The notes: generated by a model from the letters alone, not told the origin. Positions 8,708 through 18,368 are shown, numbered from the stretch's first letter. The stretch is DNA of 64,000 nt from Caloramator quimbayensis (GCF_900167605.1 NZ_FUYH01000002.1:62001-126000); one strand, 5' to 3'. Made by a program: numbers and translations.

Positions 8708-9817
8708 ATGTATGATATTGTAGTAACTACCGCCTTTGGAATAGAATCTGTAACAAGCAGGGAGCTTAAAAATCTTGGATATGAAGATTTAAAGGTTGAA
8801 AACGGTAAGATAACTTTAAAAGGAAATGATGAAGATATTGCAAGACTTAATATATTCTTAAGAACTGGGGACAGGGTTTACATAAAATTAAAGGAATTTA
8901 CTGCAGAAAGTTTTGAGGATTTGTTTCAGGGAACTCTTTCTATAAACTTTGGGGATTTTCTTCCTGAGAATGCAAAGATGCATGTTATAGGCAAATCAAT
9001 AAAGTCAAAGCTTTTCAGCGTTTCCGACTGTCAGGCGATTGTTAAAAAAGCTGTTGTGGAATCTATGAAAAGAAAATATAAAAAGACCTGGTTTTCAGAG
9101 GATGGCCCTACATATAAAATAGAGATTGCTCTATTAAAGGATGTTGCAACTATAAGCCTTGACACATCGGGGATTGGCCTTCATAAAAGAGGATACAGGA
9201 TTGAGGCAGGGGAGGCGCCCTTAAAGGAAACCCTTGCTGCTGCAATGGTACTTTTAAGCAGGTGGAAAAGCGACAGGCTTTTAATAGATCCATTTTGCGG
9301 CTCGGGAACTATATTAATTGAAGCGGCACTTATTGGGAAAAACATTGCCCCAGGATTAAACAGAAGCTTTGATGCTGAAAAGTGGAGCCATATAGATAAA
9401 AGGGTCTTTGATTTAATGCGTGAGAGGGCAAGAAATGAGATTAATAATGATGAGTTTAAAATTTTAGGTCAGGATATAGACGGAAGGGTTTTAAAGACGG
9501 CAAGGGAAAACATAAAAAGGGCAGGGGTTGAAGACTTTGTATTCGTTCAAAAGCTTCCTATGGAGGAGCTTTCTACAAAGAAAAAGAATGGAGTTATTAT
9601 ATGCAACCCTCCCTATGGAGAGAGAATAGGGCAGATTAAGGAAGTTGAAAAGCTATATAAAAGGATGGGGGAAGTATTTCAAAACCTTGATGGCTGGTCC
9701 TATTTTATACTTACAAGCCACTTAGAATTTGAAAGGCTATTTGGAAGAAAAGCGGATAAAAATAGAAAGCTCTATAACGGCAAAATACTTTGCTACCTTT
9801 ATCAGTACTTTTCATAA
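8708..9817 (+). CDS. THUMP-domain class I SAM rRNA methyltransferase (RlmL/YpsC type)
   Basis: A 369-residue protein with its ATG behind AAAGGAGAATTTGT. Residues 1-~155 contain a ferredoxin-like/THUMP RNA-binding region. A Rossmann methyltransferase follows: LLIDPFCGSGTILIEAAL is the SAM-binding motif I and IICNPPYGERIG is the catalytic NPPY motif IV of N2-guanine/N6-adenine methylases. Length and order match the YpsC/RlmL-N group that makes m2G2445 in 23S rRNA of E. coli. Because RlmL is a fusion in gammaproteobacteria and this protein is only the N-terminal half, the exact position modified is inferred. Monocistronic, with a strong hairpin ~100 nt downstream. Confidence 0.9.
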   Translation: MYDIVVTTAFGIESVTSRELKNLGYEDLKVENGKITLKGNDEDIARLNIFLRTGDRVYIKLKEFTAESFEDLFQGTLSINFGDFLPENAKMHVIGKSIKSKLFSVSDCQAIVKKAVVESMKRKYKKTWFSEDGPTYKIEIALLKDVATISLDTSGIGLHKRGYRIEAGEAPLKETLAAAMVLLSRWKSDRLLIDPFCGSGTILIEAALIGKNIAPGLNRSFDAEKWSHIDKRVFDLMRERARNEINNDEFKILGQDIDGRVLKTARENIKRAGVEDFVFVQKLPMEELSTKKKNGVIICNPPYGERIGQIKEVEKLYKRMGEVFQNLDGWSYFILTSHLEFERLFGRKADKNRKLYNGKILCYLYQYFS

Positions 9818-9920
9818 TAAAATACAAAAGAAGATGAGTATATAAGAGGGTATATATAGTCAGTTTTATAATAAAAATTTAATGATAATATAATAAGATA
9901 TGCTTATTTAATTTATAAAA

Positions 9921-9967
9921 ACATCCTCATATATTAGAAAATTTCTGATATATGAGGATGTTTTTGC
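9921..9967 (+). terminator. intrinsic terminator
   Basis: Long stem ACATCCTCATATAT / ATATATGAGGATGT extended by five A/T/C/G pairs and one G-T pair, with a tiny loop, then TTTTT. The rest of the 9818-10060 gap shows nothing else. Confidence 0.85.
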
Positions 9968-10063
9968 TTATACAGATAATAAGGAAGCTGAAAACCAATC
10001 AAATCATGAATAATTTCCTTCAAAGTGTTAAAAATATGACAATAAAAATAAAATTATTTTGAA

Positions 10064-10093
10064 TTGACAAAACAATTGTGAATATTATATAAT
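10064..10093 (+). promoter_or_regulatory. sigma-A promoter of the ribose operon
   Basis: TTGACA at 10064-10069 and TATAAT at 10088-10093, with an 18-nt spacer, immediately upstream of the operator. Confidence 0.75.
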
Positions 10094-10097
10094 GTGA

Positions 10098-10122
10098 TTA
10101 ACCGGTTTAGTAAATCGGTTAA
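10098..10122 (+). promoter_or_regulatory. LacI-family (RbsR) operator
   Basis: Imperfect palindrome with arms TTAACCG / CGGTTAA, built from two half-overlapping CGGTT-type sites. It starts 5 nt after the -10 box and so covers the transcription start. The regulator encoded at the operon's end is a LacI-family protein, making autoregulated repression likely. Confidence 0.75.
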
Positions 10123-10144
10123 GTAAAATAGGAAGGTGAAAATA

Positions 10145-11077
10145 GTGTTTGATATTTGCGTTTTAGGAAGTCTAAATATGGATCTTGTTATAAATGTTGA
10201 AAAAATTCCTGCAATAGGTGAAACGATTCTTGCACAGGACTTTAAGAAAGTACCAGGAGGCAAGGGTGCAAATCAGGCTGTTGCGGCAGCAAGACTTAAA
10301 AACAGAGTTGTAATGCTCGGATGCGTTGGAAATGACGATAACGGAAACATATTAGTTGAGAATATGAAAAAAGACGGAATTGAAACAAAGTATATTAAGA
10401 CTATAAAGGATATTCCAACAGGCATTGCCCTTATAACTGTTGACAGCCTTGGAAACAACACTATTTCCGTTTATGCCGGTGCAAATATGAATATAAAAGA
10501 AGATGATATTGATAGTTTAAAGGATGTAATTATAAATTCAAATATTATAATAGCTCAGTTTGAAACACCTGTTGAAACTACTATAAAGGCCTTTAAATTA
10601 GCAAAGGAGCATGGAAAGATTACTATTTTAAATCCTGCTCCTGCAAGGAGAATACCTAATGAGCTTATAAAACTTTCTGATATTATAGTTCCAAATGAAA
10701 CTGAAACTGAAATTATTACAGGAATAAATCCTGCTGATGATGAAAAAATAAAAACAGCAGCAAAATCAATTATAGATAAGGGAGCAGAATTTGTAATAAT
10801 AACCCTCGGGAGCAGAGGAGCTGCAATTGTTTCAAAGGATAACTATGAAGAAATTGCAGCATATAAGGTTGATGCAGTTGACACAACAGCTGCAGGGGAT
10901 TCCTTTATTGGAGGAATTGCAAGTTTTCTATCTAAAAAAGGTCTCAGCTTTGATATTCTTTGCAGCGCAGTAAAATTTGCAAATAAGGTTTCAGCAATTG
11001 CGGTAACAAGACAGGGAGCACAATCCTCTCTGCCATATCTTAATGAAGTATATGAAAAGTATGGGGAGGAAATATAA
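10145..11077 (+). CDS. rbsK: ribokinase
   Basis: A 310-residue PfkB-family kinase that phosphorylates ribose to ribose 5-phosphate in the cytoplasm. The GTG at 10145 is preferred because GGAAGGTGA lies 6 nt upstream; the GTG at 10136 lies within that SD. Motifs: [16 protein letters not shown] near the N terminus (PfkB signature 1) and [15 protein letters not shown] near residue 250 (signature 2, with the catalytic Asp in GDSF). Substrate choice is supported by the downstream RbsD and ribose-type ABC genes. First gene of the operon; its stop overlaps the rbsD start. Confidence 0.95.
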   Translation: MFDICVLGSLNMDLVINVEKIPAIGETILAQDFKKVPGGKGANQAVAAARLKNRVVMLGCVGNDDNGNILVENMKKDGIETKYIKTIKDIPTGIALITVDSLGNNTISVYAGANMNIKEDDIDSLKDVIINSNIIIAQFETPVETTIKAFKLAKEHGKITILNPAPARRIPNELIKLSDIIVPNETETEIITGINPADDEKIKTAAKSIIDKGAEFVIITLGSRGAAIVSKDNYEEIAAYKVDAVDTTAAGDSFIGGIASFLSKKGLSFDILCSAVKFANKVSAIAVTRQGAQSSLPYLNEVYEKYGEEI

Positions 11078-11472
11078 TGAAGAAAATCGGAATACTAAAT
11101 CATGATATTTCAGAAGTTATAGCATCAATGGGACATACAGACAGCATTGCAATAGGAGACTGCGGGCTTCCAATACCCGATAATACTAAAAGAATAGACC
11201 TTGCACTTATTAAGAATATACCAACCTTTATAGATACCTTAAAGGCGGTACTTTTAGAGCTTAAGGTTGAAGAGGTTGTTTTGGCACAGGAAACAATTGA
11301 TGTGAGCCCTAAGGTTTTTGAAGACATTAAAAGTGAGCTTAAAGATGTAAAGATAACTGTAATCAGCCATGAGGAGCTTAAAAAAGAGCTTAAAAACTGC
11401 AAGGCAGTAATAAGAACAGGAGAACAGACTCCCTATGCCAATGTAATATTAAAATCGGGAGTTGTATTTTAA
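11077..11472 (+). CDS. rbsD: D-ribose pyranase
   Basis: A 131-residue protein of standard length. It interconverts the pyranose and furanose forms of ribose so that RbsK gets its substrate. Visible family features are the N-terminal [20 protein letters not shown] (catalytic His in GHTD), CGLPIP, and the C-terminal [14 protein letters not shown]. The start ATG overlaps the rbsK stop (TAATG) behind GGGGAGG, implying translational coupling. It is followed after 11 nt by rbsA. Confidence 0.95.
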   Translation: MKKIGILNHDISEVIASMGHTDSIAIGDCGLPIPDNTKRIDLALIKNIPTFIDTLKAVLLELKVEEVVLAQETIDVSPKVFEDIKSELKDVKITVISHEELKKELKNCKAVIRTGEQTPYANVILKSGVVF

Positions 11473-11483
11473 GGGGGATAAAT

Positions 11484-12983
11484 ATGCAGGAAAAAATGCC
11501 TATTTTGGAAATGAAAAATATATCTAAATCATTTCCCGGTGTTAAAGCTTTAAGCGGCGTTAACCTTAGAGCATTTTCTGGAGAAGTTATGGCACTTTTA
11601 GGAGAAAACGGTGCTGGAAAGTCAACTCTAATGAAGATACTCAGCGGAGTTTATAAGAGGGACGAAGGAATTATTAGGATTGAGGGAAGAGAAGTTGAAA
11701 TAAACGGCATTAAAGATGCTCAAAATCTTGGAATTTCAATAATTCATCAGGAACTTAGCCTTCTTCCTAACCTTACAATCTATGAGAACTTGTTTTTAGG
11801 AAATGAGATTTTAGGGGGCTTTAAGCTCAATAAAAGAGAAATGATTAAAAAAAGTGAGGAGCTTTTAAAAAGTTTTGACTTTACAGTATCTCCAAAGACA
11901 TTAACAAAGGAATTGACCGTTGGCGAGATGCAGATGGTTGAGATAATTAAGGCAGTTTCAAAGGATGCAAAGATAATAATTATGGACGAGCCAACAACTG
12001 CACTAACTGAAGTTGAAACGGAGAAGCTATTTAAGATAATTGAAAGGCTCAAAAATAATAATGTAGCTATAATTTATATCTCCCACAGGATGGATGAGAT
12101 ATTTAAAATATGCGATAAAATAACGGTTTTAAGGGATGGAACCTTTATTGGAGAAGAGGACGTAAAGGGAATAACAAAGGACAAATTAATATCAATGATG
12201 GTTGGAAGAAAGCTTGAGGAGCAGTTCCCAAGAATTGATACAAAGATTGGAAAGTCAATTTTAAAGGTTGAGAACCTTTCAATGAAGGATAAGATAAAGG
12301 ATGTATCCTTTGAGCTTTTCGAGGGAGAAATATTAGGTGTTGCAGGCCTTATGGGCTCTGGAAGAACAGAAGTTGCAAAGCTTATATTTGGAGAATATAA
12401 AAAAAGCAGCGGAAATGTTTACATCGAAGGTAAAAAAGCTGATATAAATTCTCCAAAGGATGGTATAAGGGAAGGAATTGCATATCTTTCTGAGGACAGA
12501 AAAAAGGAAGGACTAATATTAAAGCTTTCTGTTCTTGAAAATATGACTTTGTCAAATCTTAAAAAGTATGAAAGCAAAGTTAAAAGAATAAACAGGGCAA
12601 AGGAACTTGAAGACTGCAAGGCATATACAAAGAAACTTTTAATAAAAACATCATCCCCAAATCAGCTTATTAAAAATCTTAGCGGTGGAAATCAGCAAAA
12701 GGTTATAATTGCAAAGTGGCTTTTAACTTCACCTAAGGTTTTTATAATAGATGAACCCACAAGAGGAATAGACGTTGGAGCTAAAAAGGAAATCTATCAG
12801 ATATTAAACGAGCTTAAAGCTCAAGGTAAGGGAATAATTATGATTTCCTCGGATATGGAGGAAATTCTCGGAGTGAGCGATAGAATACTTGTTATGCATG
12901 AGGGCAGGATAACAGGAGAGATTCAAAGAGATAAGGCAAGTCAAGAAAAAATTATGAAATATGCAGTAGGAATTGCTGATTAA
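11484..12983 (+). CDS. rbsA: ribose ABC transporter, tandem ATP-binding protein
   Basis: A 499-residue protein with two fused ABC ATPase domains, as in all sugar CUT2 transporters. The first has Walker [10 protein letters not shown] (~40-48), signature-like [11 protein letters not shown] and Walker [12 protein letters not shown]. The second has a degenerate P-loop [26 protein letters not shown] and [13 protein letters not shown]. The weak P-loop of domain 2 is normal for RbsA. It powers ribose uptake with RbsC and RbsB. SD AAGGGGGATAA precedes the ATG. Confidence 0.95.
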   Translation: MQEKMPILEMKNISKSFPGVKALSGVNLRAFSGEVMALLGENGAGKSTLMKILSGVYKRDEGIIRIEGREVEINGIKDAQNLGISIIHQELSLLPNLTIYENLFLGNEILGGFKLNKREMIKKSEELLKSFDFTVSPKTLTKELTVGEMQMVEIIKAVSKDAKIIIMDEPTTALTEVETEKLFKIIERLKNNNVAIIYISHRMDEIFKICDKITVLRDGTFIGEEDVKGITKDKLISMMVGRKLEEQFPRIDTKIGKSILKVENLSMKDKIKDVSFELFEGEILGVAGLMGSGRTEVAKLIFGEYKKSSGNVYIEGKKADINSPKDGIREGIAYLSEDRKKEGLILKLSVLENMTLSNLKKYESKVKRINRAKELEDCKAYTKKLLIKTSSPNQLIKNLSGGNQQKVIIAKWLLTSPKVFIIDEPTRGIDVGAKKEIYQILNELKAQGKGIIMISSDMEEILGVSDRILVMHEGRITGEIQRDKASQEKIMKYAVGIAD

Positions 12984-12995
12984 AGGAGTGGGAAA

Positions 12996-13925
12996 ATGGA
13001 TAAACTAAAATCGGTAATTATAAAATTTAAATCTTTAATTGGGCTTTTAGCTCTTTGCGTTATTATTTCAATAATAACCCCAAGATTTTTAAATGTTAAC
13101 AACCTTTTAAACGTTTTAACCCAGGTTTCAGTTAATGCAGTAATTGCGATAGGTATGTCCTATGTAATACTAACAGGTGGAATTGACCTTTCAGTAGGTT
13201 CAATACTTGCTATAACAGGGGCTATATCGGCTTCAATAATTGTAAAATCAAACAGTGTATTTTTAGCAATAATAGCAGCAATTATAATAGGAGCACTTAT
13301 TGGAGCCTTTAACGGAATTATAGTTTCAAAGGGAAAGATACAGCCCTTTATAGTAACTCTTGCAGCTATGACGATTTTCAGAGGGGTAACCTATGTTTAT
13401 ACTAACGGAACTCCTATTTCAGGACTTGGAAGAGACTTTACTTTTATAGGTAATGCGAAGGTTATCGGTATTCCGTTCCCAGTTGTTATAACTCTTATAG
13501 TGTTTTTAATAGCTTACTATATTATTAACGAAACACGTTTTGGAAGATATGTTTATGCTCTTGGAGGTAATGAAGATTCAACAAGACTTTCTGGTATAAA
13601 TACCGACAGGATAAAGATGATAGTTTATATAGTATCAGGCATTGCAGCTGCAATAAGCGGTATTATAGTTACAAGCAGAATAGGCTCAGCATCTCCGAAT
13701 GCGGGTTCAGGTTATGAACTTGATGCAATTGCTGCAGTTGTTTTAGGAGGAACAAGCTTATCCGGCGGTGAAGGAAGCATAACAGGAACTATAATAGGTG
13801 CAATGATTATAGGAGTTTTAAACAACGGGCTTAACCTTATGAATGTATCTCCTTTTTATCAGTCAATTGTAAAAGGCCTTGTAATTCTTCTTGCAGTATT
13901 AATTGACAAGAGGAATAAAAAATAA
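12996..13925 (+). CDS. rbsC: ribose ABC transporter permease
   Basis: A 309-residue, highly hydrophobic CUT2-family permease with about 8-10 membrane segments. The family stretch LTGGIDLSVGSILAITGAI lies in the first third, and GYELDAIAAVVLGGTSLSGG near residue 240 is the cytoplasmic coupling region for RbsA. It follows rbsA by 12 nt with SD AAAGGAGTGGG. Confidence 0.95.
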   Translation: MDKLKSVIIKFKSLIGLLALCVIISIITPRFLNVNNLLNVLTQVSVNAVIAIGMSYVILTGGIDLSVGSILAITGAISASIIVKSNSVFLAIIAAIIIGALIGAFNGIIVSKGKIQPFIVTLAAMTIFRGVTYVYTNGTPISGLGRDFTFIGNAKVIGIPFPVVITLIVFLIAYYIINETRFGRYVYALGGNEDSTRLSGINTDRIKMIVYIVSGIAAAISGIIVTSRIGSASPNAGSGYELDAIAAVVLGGTSLSGGEGSITGTIIGAMIIGVLNNGLNLMNVSPFYQSIVKGLVILLAVLIDKRNKK

Positions 13926-13947
13926 ATTTTTCCGAGGGGGAAATAAT

Positions 13948-14865
13948 ATGAAAAAACTATTAAAATCTTTATCAATCCTTTTAATGCTCACTTTTATACT
14001 TGGCAGTTTTTCTGCATGTACAAACAAACAGCAGCAGGGCACGACTGAGAAAAGCAAGAAAATAGGTGTAGTTATTTCAACTTTAAACAATCCATTCTTT
14101 GTTACAATGAAGGAAGGCGCTGAAAAGAAGGCAAAGGAACTTGGATATGAAGTTGTTGTTCTCGATTCACAAAACGATGCATCAAAGGAAAGATCAAACG
14201 TTGAAGACTTAGTGCAGCAGGGTATTGCAGTTTTAGTAATTAATCCTACTGACAGCGATGCTGTTGCTAATTCAATTTCAGTTGCAAAGGATAAGAACAT
14301 ACCAGTTATTACAGTTGACAGAGCTGCAAACGGCGTTGATGTTGCCTGCCATATAGCATCAGACAATGTTGCAGGAGGAAAGCTTGCAGGAGAGTTTATA
14401 CTTGAAACTTTAGGCGGAAAGGCTAAAATAGTTGAACTTCAGGGTATACCTGGTGCTTCTGCTACAAGGGACAGAGGTAAAGGATTCCACGAAGCAGTTG
14501 ACGGAAAAGAAGGAGTAAAGGTAGTTGCAAGTCAGGCAGCAGATTTTGACAGACAAAAGGGATTAAACGTTATGGAAAACATAATACAGGCAACTCCAGA
14601 TTTTGATGCAGTATTTGCACACAACGACGAAATGGCGCTTGGTGCTGTAAAGGCTTTAACTGCAGCAAATAAGAAGGCTGTAGTTGTAGGATTTGACGGA
14701 ACAGCTGATGCAACAGCTGCCGTTCAAAACGGTGAAATGGCTGCAACAATTGCACAGCAACCAGATTTAATGGGAAGCTATGCTGTTGAAAACGCTGTTA
14801 AACTTATAAAGGGTGAAAGCGTTGAAAAGCAAATTCCTGTTGCACTAAAGGTTATAAAGAAGTAA
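13948..14865 (+). CDS. rbsB: ribose-binding lipoprotein
   Basis: A 305-residue periplasmic-binding-type lipoprotein. The ATG at 13948 follows CCGAGGGGGAAATAAT; upstream in-frame ATGs would add a non-hydrophobic leader and are rejected. The signal peptide ends in GSFSAC, giving a lipid-modified Cys near residue 21. Family features include GVVISTLNNPFFVTMKEGAE, INPTDSDAV and FAHNDEMALGAVKAL. It delivers ribose to RbsC/RbsA outside the membrane. A GC-rich hairpin follows 15 nt after the stop. Confidence 0.95.
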   Translation: MKKLLKSLSILLMLTFILGSFSACTNKQQQGTTEKSKKIGVVISTLNNPFFVTMKEGAEKKAKELGYEVVVLDSQNDASKERSNVEDLVQQGIAVLVINPTDSDAVANSISVAKDKNIPVITVDRAANGVDVACHIASDNVAGGKLAGEFILETLGGKAKIVELQGIPGASATRDRGKGFHEAVDGKEGVKVVASQAADFDRQKGLNVMENIIQATPDFDAVFAHNDEMALGAVKALTAANKKAVVVGFDGTADATAAVQNGEMAATIAQQPDLMGSYAVENAVKLIKGESVEKQIPVALKVIKK

Positions 14866-14880
14866 TATATAATTAAAATT

Positions 14881-14908
14881 GCGCCGCCTAAAAGCGGCGC
14901 ATAGTTTT
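14881..14908 (+). terminator. GC-rich hairpin between rbsB and rbsR (attenuator-like)
   Basis: GCGCCGC / GCGGCGC, a perfect 7-bp stem with a 6-nt loop, followed by ATAGTTTT. It probably reduces read-through into rbsR and stabilises the upstream mRNA. Confidence 0.7.
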
Positions 14909-14920
14909 AAGGGTGATGGC

Positions 14921-15919
14921 ATGAAGAAGGTTACAATAAGCGATATAGCAAAAGTTGCAGGGGTTTCTAAAACAACAGTTTCAATGGTTTTTAATAAAAA
15001 GGATGAAAGCATTAGTGATGAAACAAGGGAAAAAATATATAAAGCAGCAAAGGAGCTCAATTATATACCTAATTTTGTTGCAAAAAGCCTTGCTACAAAC
15101 AAGAGTTTTTCTATAGGAATTATTCTTCCAGATATAACAAACCCTTTCTTCTCTGAGATGGCAAGGGCGATTGAGGATGAGGCGAATTTTTCAGGATATA
15201 ACGTAATACTTTGTAACACTGACAACAGCGTAAAAAAGGAAGAAAAATATGTAAGGCTTTTAATAAGCAAACAGGTTGATGGAATTATATTTATAGCAGG
15301 CGGGGAAAGTAAAAAGAGCCTTAACCTTATAAAGGATAACCATGTTCCTTTTGTATTGGTTGACAGATATATCGAAGGCTTTGAAAATTTTTACGGGGTA
15401 TTTTGCAGAAATTATGAAGGGGTTGCGGAAGGTGTTGAATACCTTTTGAATAATGGTAAAAGGAAAATTGTATTTGTTAAAGGGCCCCATGAAGTTGAGA
15501 TTTCAAAGCAGAGATTTGAGGGCTACAGGGATACTATGAATAAATATGGGCTTTATGATGAAAACTATGTTTTTGAATCGGATTTTACAATCGATGGAGG
15601 TAAAAGAGTAACGGAGGAATTTTTAAAGGATATAGATAAATTTGATGCTATATTTTACAGCAACGACCTTATGGCCCTTGGGGGCATTAAGGTTTTGCTT
15701 CGAAGCGGATATAATGTACCAAAGGATGTAAGCGTCATTGGTTTTGATAATATAAAGATTTCAGAGTTTATAGAGCCGGAGCTTACAACAATAGCCCAGC
15801 CTATATATGAAATGGGAAAGGACTCATTTAAAATACTTTTAAGAGTAATAAACGAAGAGGAAGATGTAGAAAAGGTCCACTACTATACCCCAAAGCTTAT
15901 TATAAGAGGGACGGCGTAA
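14921..15919 (+). CDS. rbsR: LacI-family ribose operon repressor
   Basis: A 332-residue protein. The ATG at 14921 follows AAGGGTGATGGC and starts directly at the HTH; an upstream in-frame ATG would run through the hairpin. The DNA-binding headpiece is ISDIAKVAGVSKTTVSMVFN, followed by the hinge helix and a periplasmic-binding-like core with VDGIIFIAGG, FYSNDLMALGG and VSVIGFDN. It should bind the palindrome at 10098-10122 and release on ribose. It sits last in the operon; in B. subtilis rbsR is first. Confidence 0.9.
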   Translation: MKKVTISDIAKVAGVSKTTVSMVFNKKDESISDETREKIYKAAKELNYIPNFVAKSLATNKSFSIGIILPDITNPFFSEMARAIEDEANFSGYNVILCNTDNSVKKEEKYVRLLISKQVDGIIFIAGGESKKSLNLIKDNHVPFVLVDRYIEGFENFYGVFCRNYEGVAEGVEYLLNNGKRKIVFVKGPHEVEISKQRFEGYRDTMNKYGLYDENYVFESDFTIDGGKRVTEEFLKDIDKFDAIFYSNDLMALGGIKVLLRSGYNVPKDVSVIGFDNIKISEFIEPELTTIAQPIYEMGKDSFKILLRVINEEEDVEKVHYYTPKLIIRGTA

Positions 15920-16017
15920 TTTAGGTGGTAGATACAGGAGATGGAGATATATTTAATGCATAGATTAAAGCATCTTAAATTTAAAAAACATAATGAGAAA
16001 TATGAGTTAAATACAAT

Positions 16018-16368
16018 TTAAACATTTAAACTGTGATATTCTTTCCCCCAATCGCACATCATGCTAAGTATAGGCATGAGGCTTTTGCCTATATCGGTTA
16101 GGGAATATTCTACCTTTGGGGGAACCTGAGGATAAACCTTTCTGTTTATAAGCTTGTCTGATTCAAGTTCACGAAGCTGCTGTGTAAGCATTTTTTGTGT
16201 TGCATTGGGAAGAAGTTTTTTTAGTTCGTTAAACCTTAATGTTCCCTTTGTTCCAAGGTGCCATATTATAAGGGGTTTCCATTTTCCACCGATTAAATCT
16301 ATTGTAATTTCAAAGGTGCAGGTATAATGTTTATTTTTAAATTCCAATACTGGGCAGTTAGTGCTCAT
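16018..16368 (-). CDS. HxlR-family winged-helix regulator
   Basis: A 116-residue protein of standard HxlR length. The core [16 protein letters not shown], then [20 protein letters not shown] and the wing around [15 protein letters not shown], are typical. Two N-terminal cysteines (C5 and C17) resemble the redox-sensing Cys of YodB and HypR, which respond to quinones, diamide or hypochlorite. It is divergent from a nitroreductase/flavodoxin/ABM cluster, the usual kind of target. An inverted repeat lies in its own promoter region. Family call is secure; the redox role is inferred. Confidence 0.9.
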   Translation of the reverse strand: MSTNCPVLEFKNKHYTCTFEITIDLIGGKWKPLIIWHLGTKGTLRFNELKKLLPNATQKMLTQQLRELESDKLINRKVYPQVPPKVEYSLTDIGKSLMPILSMMCDWGKEYHSLNV

Positions 16369-16399
16369 TTTTTTTATCCTTTCTAAGTATCTTTTTAGG

Positions 16400-16419
16400 T
16401 ACTATACTACAAAATAGTA
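16400..16419. promoter_or_regulatory. probable HxlR operator
   Basis: Inverted repeat TACTAT-N8-ATAGTA, 32 nt upstream of the HxlR start, extended by an adjacent GTACGTAC. The size and sequence resemble YodB-type operators. The rest of the 305-nt divergent gap shows nothing further. Confidence 0.55.
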
Positions 16420-16674
16420 CGTACTTGCTAAATTAAAACTCATTACATATAATAATAACATAATTTAAAAAAGTTTTTTAGATATTTTAATGTTTTTTCC
16501 ATGAAAAAGCTTTGTGCTAAGGTTTCATTAAGATTGGATTATTAAAGTTTATTTAATGATAATGGCAGATTAAAACTGAAAGAGACTTACTTGCAGATAG
16601 GATTTTAAGGAAAATGCAGATTATTAAAACTGCAATTTAGAATATTTTAAATTTAATAAAAGGAGGTACACATT

Positions 16675-17175
16675 ATGGATGCTATATTCAACAGAAAAAG
16701 CATTAGAAAATACAAGGACATTAAGGTAAGTGATGAAATAGTAAATTATCTTTTAAAGGCAGCGATGCAGGCACCCTCTGCAGGAAATGAACAGCCTTGG
16801 GAGTTTATAGTTTTAAGGGATAAGGATGTTATGAAAAAAATAACGCAGGTTCATCCCTATTCAAAGATGCTCCTTGAAGCTGATGTTGCAATCGTTGTCT
16901 GTGGAGATGAGTCAAAAGAGGTATATAAAGGCTTTTGGGTACAGGACTGCTCTGCTGCAACAGAAAACATATTGATTGCCGCAGAGGATAAGGGTTTAGG
17001 TGCTGTATGGCTTGGGGTTTATCCGCATATGGACAGAGCAGAAGCTATAAAGGAAATTTTAAACCTGCCAGAGAGTGTAATTCCTCTGTCTATAATACCT
17101 GTTGGCTATCCCGATGAGCAAAAAAAGGCAGCAGATAGATTTAATAAGGAGAGAATACATTACGACAGGTGGTAA
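16675..17175 (+). CDS. nitroreductase family protein
   Basis: A 166-residue FMN-dependent oxidoreductase with its ATG behind AAAGGAGGTACACATT. The N-terminal FNRKSIRKYK is the FMN-phosphate-binding signature; APSAGNEQPWEFIVL and LGAVWLGVYP are further family motifs, and the C-terminal PDE/RFN stretch is usual. Such enzymes reduce nitro compounds, quinones or flavins with NAD(P)H. First of three co-directional genes divergent from HxlR, hence probably part of an electrophile/quinone detoxification response. Substrate unknown. Confidence 0.9.
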   Translation: MDAIFNRKSIRKYKDIKVSDEIVNYLLKAAMQAPSAGNEQPWEFIVLRDKDVMKKITQVHPYSKMLLEADVAIVVCGDESKEVYKGFWVQDCSAATENILIAAEDKGLGAVWLGVYPHMDRAEAIKEILNLPESVIPLSIIPVGYPDEQKKAADRFNKERIHYDRW

Positions 17176-17223
17176 AGGTTACAGACAATAGAGAAGGAGA
17201 ATACATAAGAAGGAGGAATTGTT

Positions 17224-17844
17224 TTGAAGGTAGTTGCATTTAATGGAAGTCCTAAAGCAAATGGTAATACATATTATGCAATAAAAACTGTTGCTGATGA
17301 GCTTGAGAAGGAAGGCATAGAAGTTGAAATAATTCATGTAGGGAATAAGACTATAAGGGGATGTATTGCCTGCGGCGCATGTGCAAAAAATAACGGTAAA
17401 TGCATAATAGATGACGAGGTAAATGGATGGGTAGATAAAATGATTAATGCAGATGGCATAATATTAGGCTCTCCTGTGTATTTTTCAGGAATAAACGGAA
17501 CTATGAAATGCTTTTTGGACAGGGCTTTTTATATGGCAGGCAGAAAGCTAAGGTATAAGGTAGGTGCGAGTGTTGTTGCTGTAAGGCGTTCAGGAGGAGT
17601 TGCCGCTTTTGACCAGCTTAATAACTATATCAACTACGCCCAGATGATTATGGCAAGCTCTAATTACTGGAATGTAATACATGGGAGGGTTATTGGCGAG
17701 GCTTCACAGGATGAAGAAGGAAACCAGATTATGAGAGTTCTTGGGAAAAACATGGCTTATCTTTTAAAGCTTCGTGAAAATGGAAAGGATATTGTTAAAG
17801 AGCCTGAGATGGAAGACAAGATTTATACTAATTTTATTAGATAA
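17224..17844 (+). CDS. flavodoxin-like NAD(P)H oxidoreductase / iron-sulfur flavoprotein
   Basis: A 206-residue protein starting at TTG 17224 behind AAGGAGGAATTG. The N-terminal AFNGSPKANGNTYYAI is the FMN phosphate loop. The segment CIACGACAKNNGKCII supplies four Cys (C-x2-C-x2-C-x6-C-like) seen in the iron-sulfur flavoprotein/multimeric flavodoxin WrbA-like family, where they may bind a cluster. GSPVYFSGINGTMKCFLDRA is the typical middle motif. Expected to act with the nitroreductase in quinone or electrophile reduction. The substrate is not known. Confidence 0.85.
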   Translation: MKVVAFNGSPKANGNTYYAIKTVADELEKEGIEVEIIHVGNKTIRGCIACGACAKNNGKCIIDDEVNGWVDKMINADGIILGSPVYFSGINGTMKCFLDRAFYMAGRKLRYKVGASVVAVRRSGGVAAFDQLNNYINYAQMIMASSNYWNVIHGRVIGEASQDEEGNQIMRVLGKNMAYLLKLRENGKDIVKEPEMEDKIYTNFIR

Positions 17845-17867
17845 ATATTTTAATGCGGGGTGATTCA

Positions 17868-18155
17868 ATGGTAAAGGTTGTTGCTAAAAATTGTGCCCAA
17901 AGGGACAAGCTTGATGAAATAATTAAACTTTATGAGGAGCTTGTTGAACTTACAAGAAAGGAAGAAGGGTGCATAAGATATGAACTTTATCAGGATGAGA
18001 AGGACAGATCCATATTATGTATGATTGAAGAGTGGGAGAGCAGGGAGGCTTTAGATAGACATCTGAATTCAGAGCATTTTAAAAGAATCGTTCCTCAAAT
18101 AAAAAAGTTTATGGCAAGAGAGACAGAATTAAATGTTTATAAAAAATTGATATGA
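17868..18155 (+). CDS. antibiotic biosynthesis monooxygenase (ABM) domain protein
   Basis: A 95-residue small ABM-fold protein. The ATG at 17868 follows GGGGTGATTCA; the in-frame ATG at 17853 sits before that SD. Motifs EEGCIRYELYQDEKD and MIEEWESREALDRHLNSEHF match YgiN/LsrG-type cofactor-free quinol monooxygenases or isomerases. Third gene of the HxlR-divergent cluster, supporting a quinone-detoxification theme. Ends just before a perfect hairpin terminator. Confidence 0.88.
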   Translation: MVKVVAKNCAQRDKLDEIIKLYEELVELTRKEEGCIRYELYQDEKDRSILCMIEEWESREALDRHLNSEHFKRIVPQIKKFMARETELNVYKKLI

Positions 18156-18160
18156 TTTAT

Positions 18161-18195
18161 AAAAGTACTGCATGATATATGCAGTACTTTTATTT
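18161..18195 (+). terminator. intrinsic terminator
   Basis: Perfect 13-bp stem AAAAGTACTGCAT / ATGCAGTACTTTT with a 5-nt loop, then TATTTA. Confidence 0.88.
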
Positions 18196-18287
18196 ATAGC
18201 TTAGGTTTTTTTAAACTGAGGGATGTATATTTTTTTAAAATATGACTTTTGCATATATGCCTATAGGATATTGTTTTAAGCCAAATG

Positions 18288-18318
18288 AGTGCCACCCAGT
18301 TGACAAGTGACAAAATAA
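18288..18318 (+). repeat. repeat family A, copy 3
   Basis: GTGCCACCCAGTTGACAAG continuing to TGACAAAATAATAA, a consensus-like copy. In the 18156-18484 gap it lies between the terminator and the next promoter. Confidence 0.8.
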
Positions 18319-18368
18319 TAAATTTTAATTATGCTTAATAAACACACTACTATGTTTGAAGAATAATA

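Noticed and set aside
13899-14366. 155-codon minus-strand frame across rbsB
   Set aside because: rbsB is unambiguous; antisense frames of this length are frequent in this base composition.
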